33,890 nt of DNA from NCBI GenBank assembly GCA_016781135.1, contig JADDQY010000079.1, positions 1 through 33,890 of the forward strand, in the 5' to 3' direction. Source of the DNA: Actinomycetota bacterium. GTDB taxonomy: Bacteria > Actinomycetota > Acidimicrobiia > Acidimicrobiales > CADCSY01. The translations under genes and the position numbers were made by a program. Positions 21,342 through 32,814 of this stretch are shown in pieces (the stretch's first letter is position 1; each line of letters opens with the position of its first letter). The notes under the pieces are model-generated. The model was given only the letters and a program-made list of their open reading frames with translations, did no database searches and had not been told where the DNA came from.

Positions 21342-22396
21342 CTCCTCTTCTTGCGCTTGCGGGGGCGGGGCGTCAGCGCCGGACCCTGGGATCCGGAAGG
21401 GCGGCTGCCGTTCGATCTCCCAGCGTGGTTGGTGGTTGGGCTCTTCCTCCCACCGTCGAGCTTGTCGCCGTTGCTCTTGGCGCGAGCCGAGGTCTTGTCG
21501 GTCGGCTTGGTCGGGGTGGGCCGCTTGTTCCCCCGGCTCTTGGCCGAGCCCTTGCCGTTCTTCCCCGCGGTGGCCTGGGCGCTCTTCGCCTTGGGCCGGG
21601 CCGGCGGTGTGGAGGCCTTACCCGACGGGCCTGCTTCTGCAGGCTTGGGAGGGCCGTCCTTGAACTCGAGCCGGGTGACCAGCGCCTGTTGGCCGACGCG
21701 CACGATGTTGGACACGACGAAGTAGATGACCACACCGGCGGGGATGGACACCGAGATCGGGATGAAGATGAACGGCATGATCTTGATGATCATCTGCTGC
21801 TGGGGGTTGGCCGACGCCGACGGGTTGCGCCCCTGGATCTGCCGTTGCTGGACGACGGCCGTCACGACCACCAGACCGACCAACACGATGTAGGGCACGG
21901 CGGTCAGCAGACCTTCGGTGCGCAGCTCCGCCAGCGCGCTCTGGGAGAGGTCCATCCCGAACGACAGCATCCGGTTGGTCGCTCGCAGGGCGACGGCCAG
22001 CGGCGTGTTCTCGCCCTCGAAGTACTTCGGATTGAAGTTCGAGGTGGGATCCGACGGGTTGACCCGCCGGGTGAGCCCGATCAGCACCTGGTAGAGGACG
22101 ATGAAGACCGGGATCTGCAGCACGACCGGTAGGCAGGAGCTGAACGGGTTGATGTGGTGTTCCTGGTAGAACGCCATCATCTCCCGGTTGAGCGCCTCGC
22201 GGTCGCCCTTGTGCTTCGCTTGGAGCTTCTTGATCTCCGGGCCCACCCGCTGCATGGCGATCATCGAGCGGTTGCTCTTGATCGTCAGGGGGGTGAGCAC
22301 CAGCATGATCAGGGCGGTGAACAGGATGATGGCGCCGCCGAACGACGGCCACAGCTTGTAGAGCTCGGCCAGCACCCCGGCCAGGAAGTCGAACAT
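21338..22396 (-). CDS. yidC: Membrane protein insertase YidC
   Basis: A 352-residue YidC/Oxa1/Alb3 insertase that integrates and folds membrane proteins with or without Sec. The core (about 20-245) has the hydrophobic segments of the family, with the basic groove region KSNRSMIAMQRVGPEIKKLQ (about 41-60), NREMMAFYQEH (about 70-80) and the signature NPFSSCLPVVLQIPVFIVLYQVL. There is no large periplasmic domain, as expected outside Gram-negatives. From about residue 245 a ~105-residue tail is very rich in Lys, Arg, Pro and Gly and ends PRKRKKRR, likely contacting the ribosome. It begins one base after the yidD stop. Confidence 0.94.
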   Translation of the reverse strand: MFDFLAGVLAELYKLWPSFGGAIILFTALIMLVLTPLTIKSNRSMIAMQRVGPEIKKLQAKHKGDREALNREMMAFYQEHHINPFSSCLPVVLQIPVFIVLYQVLIGLTRRVNPSDPTSNFNPKYFEGENTPLAVALRATNRMLSFGMDLSQSALAELRTEGLLTAVPYIVLVGLVVVTAVVQQRQIQGRNPSASANPQQQMIIKIMPFIFIPISVSIPAGVVIYFVVSNIVRVGQQALVTRLEFKDGPPKPAEAGPSGKASTPPARPKAKSAQATAGKNGKGSAKSRGNKRPTPTKPTDKTSARAKSNGDKLDGGRKSPTTNHAGRSNGSRPSGSQGPALTPRPRKRKKRR

Positions 22397-22633
22397 CTAG
22401 GTCGTCCTGTCAGTTCGCTCGGGGACCGGGTCGAGCCCGATGCGTCCCCAGGGATGGCAGCGGCCGAGGCGACGCACTGTGAGGATTCCACCACGCAGAG
22501 CACCAAAACGCTCCACGGCGGTGATCCCGTAGGCCGAGCAGGTGGGGTCGAAGCGGCACGGTGAGGGCCGTCCCGCCCGGAGGACCTGCCACCCCCGGAA
22601 CACCAGCCGAAGCAGTCGGGCGGGTACGGTCAT
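22397..22633 (-). CDS. yidD: Membrane protein insertion efficiency factor YidD
   Basis: A 78-residue YidD (DUF37) protein thought to assist YidC at the inner membrane face. The family pattern is complete: an amphipathic N-terminal helix [16 protein letters not shown], then [19 protein letters not shown] with its cysteines, then [10 protein letters not shown]. The ATG at 22633 overlaps the rnpA stop (ATGA). The frame stays open to 23389, but that extension overlaps rnpA and is rejected. Confidence 0.94.
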   Translation of the reverse strand: MTVPARLLRLVFRGWQVLRAGRPSPCRFDPTCSAYGITAVERFGALRGGILTVRRLGRCHPWGRIGLDPVPERTDRTT

Positions 22634-22992
22634 CGCCGCCCCTCGGGCGGTGCCGCCTCGACGGGCTCGGGCAAGGCCGCCGCCACCGATTGGAGGTCCC
22701 TCAACAGCCCATGGGCCGTGGCCGCGGCGGCGGCCGGCGAGACACCGAGCAGGTAGGCACCGGGTGGGAGCTTGCCATCCAGCTGGCCCAGGGCCCACCG
22801 GAGCCGGCGACGGACCCGGTTGCGCACGACGGCCGAGCCGACCCCTCGCCCGATGGCATAGGCGACCTGCGGCGGCTCTCCGCTCGGCCTGGCCACCCAG
22901 GTCAGGGTCAGGTACCCCGAACGCAGCCGACGACCGCGACGACGAAGCTCGACGAAGGTCGAGCGGTCGCGGATGCGCCACAACGTGCTCAC
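22630..22992 (-). CDS. rnpA: Ribonuclease P protein component
   Basis: A 120-residue basic protein that binds the RNase P RNA and helps cleave 5' leaders from pre-tRNAs. The RNR motif lies in [22 protein letters not shown] (about 47-68). The N-terminal [19 protein letters not shown] is typical. It lies 42 bases after rpmH and overlaps yidD by 4 bases. The RNase P RNA gene (rnpB) is not in the window. Confidence 0.93.
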   Translation of the reverse strand: MSTLWRIRDRSTFVELRRRGRRLRSGYLTLTWVARPSGEPPQVAYAIGRGVGSAVVRNRVRRRLRWALGQLDGKLPPGAYLLGVSPAAAAATAHGLLRDLQSVAAALPEPVEAAPPEGRR

Positions 22993-23034
22993 GGGGTCGG
23001 CCGGGGCGGCAGAGGCGCAAGCGGGACTCGCCGG

Positions 23035-23169
23035 TCAAGCCGACAGCTTGTGGCGGCCCTTGCGTCGGCGAGCCTTGAGGATCGCTCGCCCGGCGCGGGT
23101 CGACATGCGATGGCGGAACCCGTGGTTCTTGGCTCTTTTCCGGTTGTTGGGCTGGAACGTTCGTTTCAT
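23035..23169 (-). CDS. rpmH: 50S ribosomal protein L34
   Basis: A 44-residue basic protein beginning [20 protein letters not shown] and ending RKGRHKLSA, unmistakably L34. The ATG at 23169 has AAGGA six bases upstream. It is the first gene of the left arm operon (rpmH-rnpA-yidD-yidC-jag), diverging from dnaA. Confidence 0.98.
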   Translation of the reverse strand: MKRTFQPNNRKRAKNHGFRHRMSTRAGRAILKARRRKGRHKLSA

Positions 23170-23362
23170 CGCGGTCCTTCCTGGTCATCACCGGTGGTCG
23201 CCAGTCGGTCGTGGATGGCCCGTCCCGTTGCGGACCGAGCGGGAGCAGCCTCACCGACGACCGGACGACGACCAACGAGGCCACGACGAGCTCTCTTCGC
23301 CTCGCCTCCGGCGACGACGAGGGAACGACCGTGCTGGCCCCCACCCGCAGGGTCCGAGGCCA

Positions 23363-23368
23363 AGGATA
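23363..23368 (-). promoter_or_regulatory. Possible -10 element for rpmH operon
   Basis: TATCCT on the minus strand, with TTGGTG 15 bases upstream as a weak -35. It predicts a leader of about 190 bases, long but not unusual for rpmH. Confidence 0.3.
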
Positions 23369-23614
23369 CCTCGCTGGCGGCAGCACCAACGACCGCGGCG
23401 ACCCTTGCGTCGCACGTTAGAGGGTGACCACCACCTCCGCCAAGGGAGTCCACGCCCGCGAGGCAGGCAGTACCCAATCCGGGAACGCGCAGGTGGGGGC
23501 AGCGTCACCTTGGTCCTCCTCGTTGGGAACTACGCGACGTGATCCCCCTCCCCCTGCGCCCACGGTAGAGCAGGGTGCAGAGACGCGCTCACGGCAAAAG
23601 CCGACGCTCGCCCC

Positions 23615-23645
23615 TTGCGCACCCTCGTCGCGTCGGTGCTACCGT
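23615..23645 (+). promoter_or_regulatory. Possible dnaA promoter
   Basis: TTGCGC (23615-23620) and TACCGT (23640-23645), spaced 19 bases. This resembles the element before the kinase gene at 12435. The predicted leader would run through the DnaA-box-like cluster, allowing autoregulation by DnaA. Confidence 0.35.
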
Positions 23646-23710
23646 CACCCCGTCGTTCCTCCGACAGGTCTCCGGACGACCAGGACTGCCCCTCGTCCTG
23701 GTCAAGGAGC

Positions 23711-23782
23711 ACTGGATAAGCCGTGACCGGGCTCGGCGAGGAGATCCGAGTATCCACAGCTTGTGGATGTCCTTGTGGACGG
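23711..23782. other. Cluster of DnaA-box-like sequences upstream of dnaA
   Basis: TATCCACAG (23751) is followed immediately by TTGTGGATG (23761), an inverted pair, and then by TGTGGACGG (23774). An upstream ACTGGATAA (23711) reads TTATCCAGT on the other strand. The best single match to TTATCCACA is GTATCCACA (23750-23758), 8 of 9. The cluster probably binds DnaA for autoregulation or origin function. Confidence 0.55.
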
Positions 23783-23810
23783 TCGATGCAGGTGGGAGGC
23801 GTGCACCCTG

Positions 23811-25202
23811 GTGGTCGAGGCGCAGCAGTTGTGGGAGAGCTGCCTCGACAGGCTGCGTCGCCAGGTTCCCGAAGCGACGTGGAGCAGCTGCTTCCAGCCA
23901 ACTTGGGCGGTCACCGTCGACGACACCACCTTGGTCGTGGCGGTACCCAGCTCTCTGGTGCGAGAGCGCCTGGAGGCCCGATGGATGTCCCAGGTGAGAA
24001 GCGCTCTGAGGGCAGCGGGAGCCGATGAGCTCCACGTCGAGTTCGAGATCCGCACCGGCGCGGTCCACGCCGACCACCCGCCAGATCAGGCTGGCGCCGA
24101 CGGGCCCCCGAACGAGGGGCCGCCAGCCAACCCGTCGGCACCGGCGCCTGCCCTCTTGTCGGGGGCTACAGCCGCCCACACCTCCCTGAACAGCCGCTAC
24201 ACCTTCGAAGCGTTCGTCACCGGCGCCTCCAACCGCTTCGCCCACGCCGCCGCCCTGGCGGTGGCCGAGACCCCCGCCCGGTCGTACAACCCCCTCTTCA
24301 TCTACGGGGTGGCCGGGCTGGGAAAGACGCACCTGCTGCACGCCATCGCCCACTACGTGCACCTGCACTTCCCGGCTCACAGCGTCCGCTACGTCTCGTG
24401 CGAGGCGTTCATGAACGACTTCGTCGACGCCATCCGGACCAACACGACCACGGCCTTCAAGCGGCGCTACCGCGAGAACGATGTCCTGTTGGTCGACGAC
24501 GTCCAGTTCATGGAGGGCAAGGAAGGCCTCCAAGAGGAGTTCTTCCACACCTTCAACCATCTCCACGGCAGCAACCGCCAGATCGTCATCAGCTCGGACC
24601 GGCCGCCGCGTGCCATCGCCACCCTCGAGGACCGGCTCCGCAGCCGCTTCGAGTGGGGCCTGATCACCGACATCCAGCCCCCCGACCTCGAGACCCGCCT
24701 GGCCATCTTGCGCAAGAAGGCCGAGCGCGAGCCGGCCTACATCCCCGCCCCCGTGCTCGAGTTCATCGCCAACCACATCAAGAACAACATCCGCGAGCTC
24801 GAGGGGGCCCTGATCCGGGTGTCGGCCTACGCCAGCCTCACGCGGGCACCGCTGACCACTGAGTTGGCGTCCGCGGTGCTGGGCGACGTGATGAGCGACT
24901 CCCGACCGCGGATCATCACCGCCAAGATCATCATCGAGGCCACCGCCGAGATGTACGACTTCGACGTCGAAGAGCTGTGCGGACGGAGCCGTCGCCGGCC
25001 CCTCGTCACCGCCCGCCAGGTCGGCATGTACGTGTGCCGGGAGCTGACCGACCTCAGCTATCCGGCGATCGCCCGGTCCTTCGGCGGACGTGACCACACC
25101 ACCGTCATCCACGCCGTGGAGAAGATCAGTGCACTGATGAAGGAGCGCCGGCAGATCTACGACCAGGTCACTGAACTCATCCAGACGATCCGCGGGACGT
25201 GA
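23811..25202 (+). CDS. dnaA: Chromosomal replication initiator protein DnaA
   Basis: About 463 residues. Domain I (1-~82) has the DnaA-N pattern [23 protein letters not shown]. Domain II (~85-125) is a short Pro/Ala-rich linker. The AAA+ domain starts at [21 protein letters not shown]; Walker A is GVAGLGKT (166-173), Walker B LLVDD (226-230), sensor region SSDRPP (261-266), and the arginine-finger region [13 protein letters not shown] includes R279. Domain IV carries the DNA-binding signature [15 protein letters not shown] (425-439). It unwinds oriC after binding DnaA boxes. GTG 23811 is chosen, with GGGAGG about 12 bases upstream. In-frame GTGs at 23775 and 23763 lie among the DnaA-box-like sites and would add residues that do not fit the family N-terminus. 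Confidence 0.95.
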   Translation: MVEAQQLWESCLDRLRRQVPEATWSSCFQPTWAVTVDDTTLVVAVPSSLVRERLEARWMSQVRSALRAAGADELHVEFEIRTGAVHADHPPDQAGADGPPNEGPPANPSAPAPALLSGATAAHTSLNSRYTFEAFVTGASNRFAHAAALAVAETPARSYNPLFIYGVAGLGKTHLLHAIAHYVHLHFPAHSVRYVSCEAFMNDFVDAIRTNTTTAFKRRYRENDVLLVDDVQFMEGKEGLQEEFFHTFNHLHGSNRQIVISSDRPPRAIATLEDRLRSRFEWGLITDIQPPDLETRLAILRKKAEREPAYIPAPVLEFIANHIKNNIRELEGALIRVSAYASLTRAPLTTELASAVLGDVMSDSRPRIITAKIIIEATAEMYDFDVEELCGRSRRRPLVTARQVGMYVCRELTDLSYPAIARSFGGRDHTTVIHAVEKISALMKERRQIYDQVTELIQTIRGT

Positions 25203-25442
25203 ACCGGTGCGCCGGGTGTGGGCGACGGTGGGGACGAAGCCTCGAACGGGGTGGGGACAAGGTCGCCGCTCCACAGGCCGTCGGTGGCCCGGGCCCGAAT
25301 CGGGAGCTGGCTGTGGGAGGCTGGGGACCGACGTGATGGTGCCCCTGCGCCTCTCTACCAGGCGCGACGTCCAGATGTCCCCAATCCACAGCCCTTATTG
25401 CCATTGTCAGAGATCTCTCTACGAGAGAGGAAAGAGGTCACG
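25203..25442. other. dnaA-dnaN intergenic region, oriC candidate
   Basis: 240 non-coding bases. TGGGGAC occurs three times (25229, 25252, 25322) and its inverse GTCCCCA once (25377-25383). The copy at 25252-25260 reads TTGTCCCCA on the minus strand, 8 of 9 to the actinobacterial box TTGTCCACA. CAATCCACA (25382) adds another partial match. The last ~50 bases before dnaN are the most AT-rich of the interval and could be the unwinding element. The dnaA-dnaN gap is the usual actinobacterial oriC. Confidence 0.5.
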
Positions 25443-26558
25443 GTGAAGTTCCGCTGTGAGCGAGACGTGCTCGTGGACGCGCTCGGGAGCGCGACGCGCG
25501 CGGTGACCACCAGGGGCGGGGCCCTGCCCGTGCTGTCCGGCGTCAAAGCCGTGCTCTCCGGTGACCGGCTGGTGCTGACCGGTAGCGACCTCGATCTCAC
25601 CATCCAGGTCACCGTGGCCGTCGCCGGTGCCACCGACGGGGTGGCGGTTCTGCCCGCTCGACTGGTCGCCGACATCGTGCGAGCCCTGGAGCCGGGCGCC
25701 GTCCACGTCGACGCCGGCGACACCGACGCCCAGATCAGCTCGGGGCGTTCGAACTTCAGCGTCCGGCTCCTGCCCGCCGACGATTTCCCCCGGGTGACCG
25801 ACCTTGCCACCGACGAGGTCACCCTCGACGCCTCCTCGCTCGTCGACGCCCTGCGCCAGGTCGTGCCCGCTGCTAGCCACGACGACGCTCGCCCCGTCCT
25901 CACCGGCGTCCTGATGGCGGCCGAAGGCGACGGGCTGCGGCTGGTGGCCACCGATTCCTACCGGCTGGCCGTGCGTGACCTCCCGGGAGCCTCGGTGCTG
26001 CGGGAGGGCCAGTCCGTGCTGGTGCCGTCCCGGGCCCTGGGCGAGCTGGCACGCCTGCTCTCGGGGGCGGAGCAGGTCTCGTTGCGCCTGGGCGAGCGCG
26101 ATGCCACCTTCGAGGTCGGTGCTCGGGCGGCGCGCGACACGAACACCCGCCTGACCACCCGCCTGATCGAAGGCCAGTTCCCGAACTACCGCCAGCTGGT
26201 CCCTGAACGCCACCCCAACCGCCTCACGGTGGGTCGCGAGCCGCTGCTCGACGCGCTGCGGCGGGTGAAGCTGCTGGCTCGGGAGACCATCCCGGTGCGT
26301 TTGGCGCTCCGGGAGGGGGGCGTGCAGCTCAGCGCCATCACCCAGGACGTCGGCCAAGCCGAAGAGGACCTCGACGCCAAGTACGAGGGCTCGGAGCTGA
26401 CCATCTCGTTCAACCCCAACTACCTCTCCGACGGCGTCGAGGCCGTGGCCGGCGACGAGGTGACCCTCGAGACCCTCGACGCGGTGAAGCCGGCGGTGGT
26501 TCGCTCGGTGGAGCGAAGCGACTACCTGTACCTGCTCATGCCCATCCGCGTCTCCTGA
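25443..26558 (+). CDS. dnaN: DNA polymerase III beta sliding clamp
   Basis: A 371-residue clamp that dimerises around DNA and tethers the replicative polymerase and other clamp-binding proteins. Three repeated clamp domains are visible: MKFRCERDVLVDALGSATRA to about 118, a central part starting at EVTLDASSLVDALRQV with the family segment RPVLTGVLMAAEGDGLRLVATDSYRLAV, and a C-terminal part from EPLLDALRRVKLLA. It ends SDYLYLLMPIRVS, the usual C-terminus with the peptide-binding pocket Met-Pro-X-Arg. GTG 25443 is the start, with an AGAGG site 7 bases upstream; the frame further upstream is non-coding. Confidence 0.97.
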   Translation: MKFRCERDVLVDALGSATRAVTTRGGALPVLSGVKAVLSGDRLVLTGSDLDLTIQVTVAVAGATDGVAVLPARLVADIVRALEPGAVHVDAGDTDAQISSGRSNFSVRLLPADDFPRVTDLATDEVTLDASSLVDALRQVVPAASHDDARPVLTGVLMAAEGDGLRLVATDSYRLAVRDLPGASVLREGQSVLVPSRALGELARLLSGAEQVSLRLGERDATFEVGARAARDTNTRLTTRLIEGQFPNYRQLVPERHPNRLTVGREPLLDALRRVKLLARETIPVRLALREGGVQLSAITQDVGQAEEDLDAKYEGSELTISFNPNYLSDGVEAVAGDEVTLETLDAVKPAVVRSVERSDYLYLLMPIRVS

Positions 26559-26592
26559 TCCCCGGCCGGGGGTCGAGCACTCGAGGTGTGCC

Positions 26593-27708
26593 GTGCGCCT
26601 TCGACGATTGTGGGTGCAAGACTTCCGCAACCTGAGATCCGTCGAGCTCGTCCCCGCTCCCGGGCTGACCGCGCTCGTCGGCGCCAACGGCGAGGGCAAG
26701 ACCAACCTGCTCGAAGCAGTGGCCTACCTGGCCACGCTGTCGTCGTTCCGGGGTGCGCCGGGCGAAGCCCTCGTTGCCCACGGCGCCGAGCGAGCGATCG
26801 TGCGGGCCGAGCTCGACACCGACCAGCCGGGACGGTCGTCGGTGACCACCATCGAGGCCGAGCTGCGCCCCCACGGGCGGGACCGAGTGTTGGTCGACCG
26901 CCAGAAGCTGCGCCGGGCAGCCGACCTGGCCGGCACCGTTCGGGTCACGGTGTTCTCCCCCGACGACCTGGCGCTGGTCAAGGACGGTCCTGCCCACCGG
27001 CGGCGCTACCTCGACGATCTGCTGTTCGCCGGGTCTCCCCGCCTGGCCGCCGTGGGCCACGACCTCGACCGGGTGCTGCGCCAGCGGTCGACCCTGTTGC
27101 GCCAAGCGGGAGGGCGGCTGAGCACCGAGGTGGCGTCGACCCTCGATGTGTGGGACGCCAAGCTAAGCGAGCTCGGGGAGCGACTGGGACGGGCACGCGC
27201 CCGGCTGGTCGAACAGCTCGAGCCGGCCGTGGCCAAGGGCTACGACCAGGTGGCGGCGGCCAGCGCCGGGGTCACGCTGAGCTACGACGCGCCGTGGCGC
27301 AGCGAAGGATTGGCCGCCGCCCTGGCCGCCGCTCGTGGCGACGACGTGCGCCGGGGAGCGAGCACCGTTGGCCCCCATCGGGACGAGCTGGTCTTCACCA
27401 TCGACGGGTTGCCGGCGCGCACCCACGCCTCCCAGGGTGAACAGCGCTCCCTGGCCCTGGCGTTGCGACTGGCCGGCCACGAGCTGCTCGGTGCCACCAC
27501 CGGTGGGCCACCCCTGCTGCTGCTCGACGACGTGTTCTCGGAGCTCGATGCTGATCGGAGCGCGGCGTTGCTCACCCACCTCCCACCAGCCCAGGCGTTG
27601 CTCACCACCACCGGATCACTTCCGGACGGGGCCCACCCCGATGTGGTGGTGGGGGTGCGAGCGGGGCAGCTCGAGACTTCGAGCCCCGAGCGCGAGGTGA
27701 AGCCGTGA
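26593..27708 (+). CDS. recF: DNA replication and repair protein RecF
   Basis: A 371-residue SMC-like ATPase that helps load RecA at single-strand gaps. Walker A is GANGEGKTNLLEA (30-42), the ABC-type signature lies in ASQGEQRSLALALRLA, and Walker B is LLLLDDVFSELD, followed by the D-loop. The N-terminal VQDFRNLRSVEL and VFSPDDLALVKDGPAHRRRYLDDLL are RecF hallmarks. The start is GTG 26593, 34 bases after dnaN. The end overlaps the DUF721 gene by 4 bases (GTGA). The order dnaA-dnaN-recF is the classical origin cluster. Confidence 0.95.
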   Translation: MRLRRLWVQDFRNLRSVELVPAPGLTALVGANGEGKTNLLEAVAYLATLSSFRGAPGEALVAHGAERAIVRAELDTDQPGRSSVTTIEAELRPHGRDRVLVDRQKLRRAADLAGTVRVTVFSPDDLALVKDGPAHRRRYLDDLLFAGSPRLAAVGHDLDRVLRQRSTLLRQAGGRLSTEVASTLDVWDAKLSELGERLGRARARLVEQLEPAVAKGYDQVAAASAGVTLSYDAPWRSEGLAAALAAARGDDVRRGASTVGPHRDELVFTIDGLPARTHASQGEQRSLALALRLAGHELLGATTGGPPLLLLDDVFSELDADRSAALLTHLPPAQALLTTTGSLPDGAHPDVVVGVRAGQLETSSPEREVKP

Positions 27709-28031
27709 GCCCGATCTCGCCGCTCCCAGGCCTCGGCCCCGAGCCACGCCCCGTCGGAGAGTCACTCGACCGCCTCACCGCCTCACTCGGTGCCCCGCCC
27801 GCCACCGTCCTGGCCGAGCTGTTCGCCTCGTGGCCTTCCCTGGTGGGCAAGGCGGTGGCGGCCCATGCCCGTCCCCGCTCGCTGCACCACGGCACGCTGG
27901 TGGTGGTGGTCGACGATCCGGCGTGGGCCACGCAGCTGCGGTGGCTCGAAGCCGACCTGCTCAACCGCCTGGCCGAGGTGGCGGGCGAGGGGGAGGTGAC
28001 TCGCCTCCACATCCGCACCGGTCCGGGGTGA
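27705..28031 (+). CDS. DUF721 (DciA-like) protein
   Basis: A 108-residue DUF721 protein. Family features are ELFASWPSLVGKAVAAHARP (about 38-57) and the strand-helix pattern GTLVVVVDDPAWATQLRWLEADLLNRL (about 63-89). In many bacteria DUF721 is DciA, the ancestral loader of the replicative helicase DnaB, which suits a gene between recF and gyrB (the Rv0004 position). The start is a GTG overlapping the recF stop by 4 bases, so translation is coupled. The domain is complete for the short actinobacterial form. Confidence 0.9.
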   Translation: MSPISPLPGLGPEPRPVGESLDRLTASLGAPPATVLAELFASWPSLVGKAVAAHARPRSLHHGTLVVVVDDPAWATQLRWLEADLLNRLAEVAGEGEVTRLHIRTGPG

Positions 28032-28063
28032 GATGGCGGCGGGTCGACGCGCGCCGGGGCTGG

Positions 28064-28069
28064 TAGACT
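28064..28069 (+). promoter_or_regulatory. Possible -10 element for gyrB
   Basis: TAGACT lies about 124 bases before the gyrB start. No strong -35 is present. The leader that would result contains a G-rich stretch (28125-28139). Confidence 0.35.
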
Positions 28070-28192
28070 TTCACCACTGGGATTCCTGCCTTTGAGCTGC
28101 GGTTTTGCGGCGGCTCGTCGCCTTGGGGGAGGTGGGGGTCGCCGCTCGGTGTGACCGCGGTGAGACTGCTCGAGAGGGCGGGAAAGGCGCGC

Positions 28193-30124
28193 GTGGCTGA
28201 CAACGCCGGCTCCTACGGGGCCAAGGACATCCAGGTGCTCGAGGGCCTCGAGGCGGTGCGCAAACGCCCGGGGATGTACATCGGCTCGACCGGTTTGAAC
28301 GGCTTGCACCACCTCGTCTACGAGGTCGTCGACAACAGCGTCGACGAAGCCATGGCGGGCTACTGCGACCGCATCGACGTCACCTTGCTGGCCGACGGGG
28401 GCTGTCGGGTTGCCGACAACGGCCGGGGAATCCCGGTCGATCCCCATCCCCGCTACGAGGGCAAGACCGGGGTCGAGATCGCCCTCACCGTCCTGCATGC
28501 CGGCGGGAAGTTCGGAGGCGGTGGCTACAAGGTCTCGGGCGGCCTCCACGGCGTGGGCGTCTCGGTGGTCAACGCCTTGTCGCAGCGGCTGGTGGTCGAG
28601 GTCGACCACTCGGGCAAGCACCACCGTATGGAGTTCGCCAAGGGGGGCAAGCCCCAGGGCGGTCTCGAGATCACCGGCAACGCCCCGCGAGGTCGCACGG
28701 GCACCACCGTCACCTTCTGGCCCGATCCGGAGATCTTCCACTCCGAGGGCACCGACTTTCGCGCCCAGACCCTGCTCGAACGCCTGCAGATGATGGCGTT
28801 CCTCAACAAGGGCCTCGAGATCCGCTTCTCCGACGAACGGCCCGGGCATGACAACGAGCCCAAGCTGTACCGCTACAACGGCGGCATCCAGGACTTCGTC
28901 CGTCATCTCAACGTCTCCAAGGAGGCGTTGTTCAAGCGCGTCGGGTACTACGCCGCCGAGGAGAGCGGCCAGGAGGTCGAGGTCGCCTTCCAGTGGAACA
29001 CCGGCTACTACGAGGGCATCCACTCCTTCGCCAACGGCATCGCCACCAACGAGGGCGGTATGCACGAGGAGGGGTTCAAGAAGGCGCTCACGAACTCCGT
29101 CAACAACTACGCCCGATCCCGCAACCTCCTGAAGGAAAAGGACGACCGGTTGCTCGGGGAGGACATCCGCGAAGGCCTCACCGCCATCATCAGCGTTCGC
29201 CTCACCGAGCCCCAGTTCGAGGGCCAGACGAAGGGAAAGCTGGGGAACGTCTCCATCCGCTCCCTGGTGGAGCGCTCGACCAACGAGAAGCTCGGCGACT
29301 GGTTGGAGGAGCACCCCGCCGAAGCTCGCCAGGTCGTGCAGAAGGCGGTACAGGCGGCCCGTGCTCGCACCGCTGCTCGCCAGGCCCGGGATGCCACCCG
29401 GCGCAAGTCACCGCTCGAAGGGGCGGGGATGCCGGGCAAGCTCACCGACTGCTCCTCACGCAATGCCCGCGAGACCGAGCTTTTCATCGTGGAGGGCGAC
29501 TCGGCCGGCGGCTCGGCGATCAAGGCCCGCGACCCCGAGCGCCAGGCAGTGCTCCCCATCAGAGGGAAGATCCTCAACGTCGAGCGAGCCCGCATCGACC
29601 GGATGCTGAAGAACAACGAGGTCGAAGCGCTGGTGAAGGCCATCGGGGCGGGCCTGGGCGACGACTTCGACCTTGACAAGATCCGCTACCACAAGGTCAT
29701 CATCATGGCCGACGCCGATGTCGACGGCAGCCACATCCGCACCTTGTTGCTCACGTTCTTCTTCCGGCAGATGGAGCCGTTGGTCGAGAGCGGACACGTG
29801 TACATCGCCCAGCCGCCGTTGTACTCGGTGGAGGTCGGCAAGGAGAAGGCGTACCTGAAGGACGATGCCGCGCGCGACCAGTTCCTGGCGGAGCACCCGG
29901 GCAAGAAGTTCGAGTTCGGCCGCCTGAAGGGCCTGGGCGAGATGGACTGGAAGGAGCTGGGCGACACGACGATGGACCCGGCCAAGCGGACGCTGCTGCA
30001 GGTCAGTGTCGAGCAGGCCTCGATCGCCGACGAGGTCACGAGCATCCTCATGGGCAACGACGTCGAGCTGCGCAAGCACTTCATCACGTCCAACGCCACC
30101 GACGTCCGCTTCCTCGACATATGA
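28193..30124 (+). CDS. gyrB: DNA gyrase subunit B
   Basis: A 643-residue ATPase subunit of gyrase. GHKL ATPase features are EVVDNSVDEAMAG (44-56; catalytic E44, Mg-binding N48), DNGRGIPVD and the lid GGYKVSGGLHGVG. The transducer follows. The TOPRIM domain has VEGDSAGGSA (E434) and MADADVDGSHI (D507, D509 metal ligands), with PIRGKILNVERARIDRML where most gyrases have PLRGK. It ends with GRLKGLGEMDWKELGDTTMDP. GTG 28193 (reading MADNAGSYGAKDIQVLEGLE) has GAAAGG about 6 bases upstream and fits the usual actinobacterial N-terminus; a GTG at 28151 would add 14 residues. Confidence 0.96.
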   Translation: MADNAGSYGAKDIQVLEGLEAVRKRPGMYIGSTGLNGLHHLVYEVVDNSVDEAMAGYCDRIDVTLLADGGCRVADNGRGIPVDPHPRYEGKTGVEIALTVLHAGGKFGGGGYKVSGGLHGVGVSVVNALSQRLVVEVDHSGKHHRMEFAKGGKPQGGLEITGNAPRGRTGTTVTFWPDPEIFHSEGTDFRAQTLLERLQMMAFLNKGLEIRFSDERPGHDNEPKLYRYNGGIQDFVRHLNVSKEALFKRVGYYAAEESGQEVEVAFQWNTGYYEGIHSFANGIATNEGGMHEEGFKKALTNSVNNYARSRNLLKEKDDRLLGEDIREGLTAIISVRLTEPQFEGQTKGKLGNVSIRSLVERSTNEKLGDWLEEHPAEARQVVQKAVQAARARTAARQARDATRRKSPLEGAGMPGKLTDCSSRNARETELFIVEGDSAGGSAIKARDPERQAVLPIRGKILNVERARIDRMLKNNEVEALVKAIGAGLGDDFDLDKIRYHKVIIMADADVDGSHIRTLLLTFFFRQMEPLVESGHVYIAQPPLYSVEVGKEKAYLKDDAARDQFLAEHPGKKFEFGRLKGLGEMDWKELGDTTMDPAKRTLLQVSVEQASIADEVTSILMGNDVELRKHFITSNATDVRFLDI

Positions 30125-30262
30125 GTCCTCGACCCCGCTCGTTTGGTGTGCTCGCCGGCTCCGGCGGCCAGATGAGTCTGGCGCCGGCGGCGTTCGAGTC
30201 CGGCGGAAAGGGAGCGTCCTTCGGCAGCGGTGGCGCCGGGGCGTTCGCTGAGGAGCTACCCG

Positions 30263-32728
<2,466 letters not shown>

Positions 32729-32730
32729 GC

Positions 32731-32736
32731 TAGCCT
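32731..32736 (+). promoter_or_regulatory. Possible -10 element for TadE-like/DUF3566 genes
   Basis: TAGCCT begins two bases after the gyrA stop and would give a leader of about 70 bases with GGAGG before the ATG at 32815. The same hexamer precedes other predicted starts in the window. Confidence 0.35.
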
Positions 32737-32814
32737 GCGGGCGCTGGCTCGCCCGACAGCAGCCGGTTCGCTTCCCCTCCTCTTCTCTGCCCAACGCGCC
32801 GCGGAGGCGAAGCG

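Larger units (their letters stand above)
23170..23810. other. rpmH-dnaA divergent intergenic region
   Basis: About 640 bases with no protein-like frame. It contains candidate promoters for rpmH (TATCCT, minus) and dnaA (TTGCGC/TACCGT, plus) and a cluster of DnaA-box-like sites near 23711-23782. It is one of two places where oriC could lie; the other is dnaA-dnaN. Confidence 0.6.

Noticed and set aside
22634..23389. Long upstream extension of the yidD frame
   Set aside because: It runs through rnpA and rpmH in a different frame, and the YidD family N-terminus begins at 22633.
28151..28192. Upstream GTG start for gyrB adding 14 residues
   Set aside because: The extension does not fit the usual gyrase N-terminus and its G-rich ribosome site is about 19 bases away, while 28193 has GAAAGG at normal spacing.
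27602..29314. Minus-strand open frame of 570 codons
   Set aside because: Antisense to dciA-like DUF721 and gyrB; no plausible start or motif.
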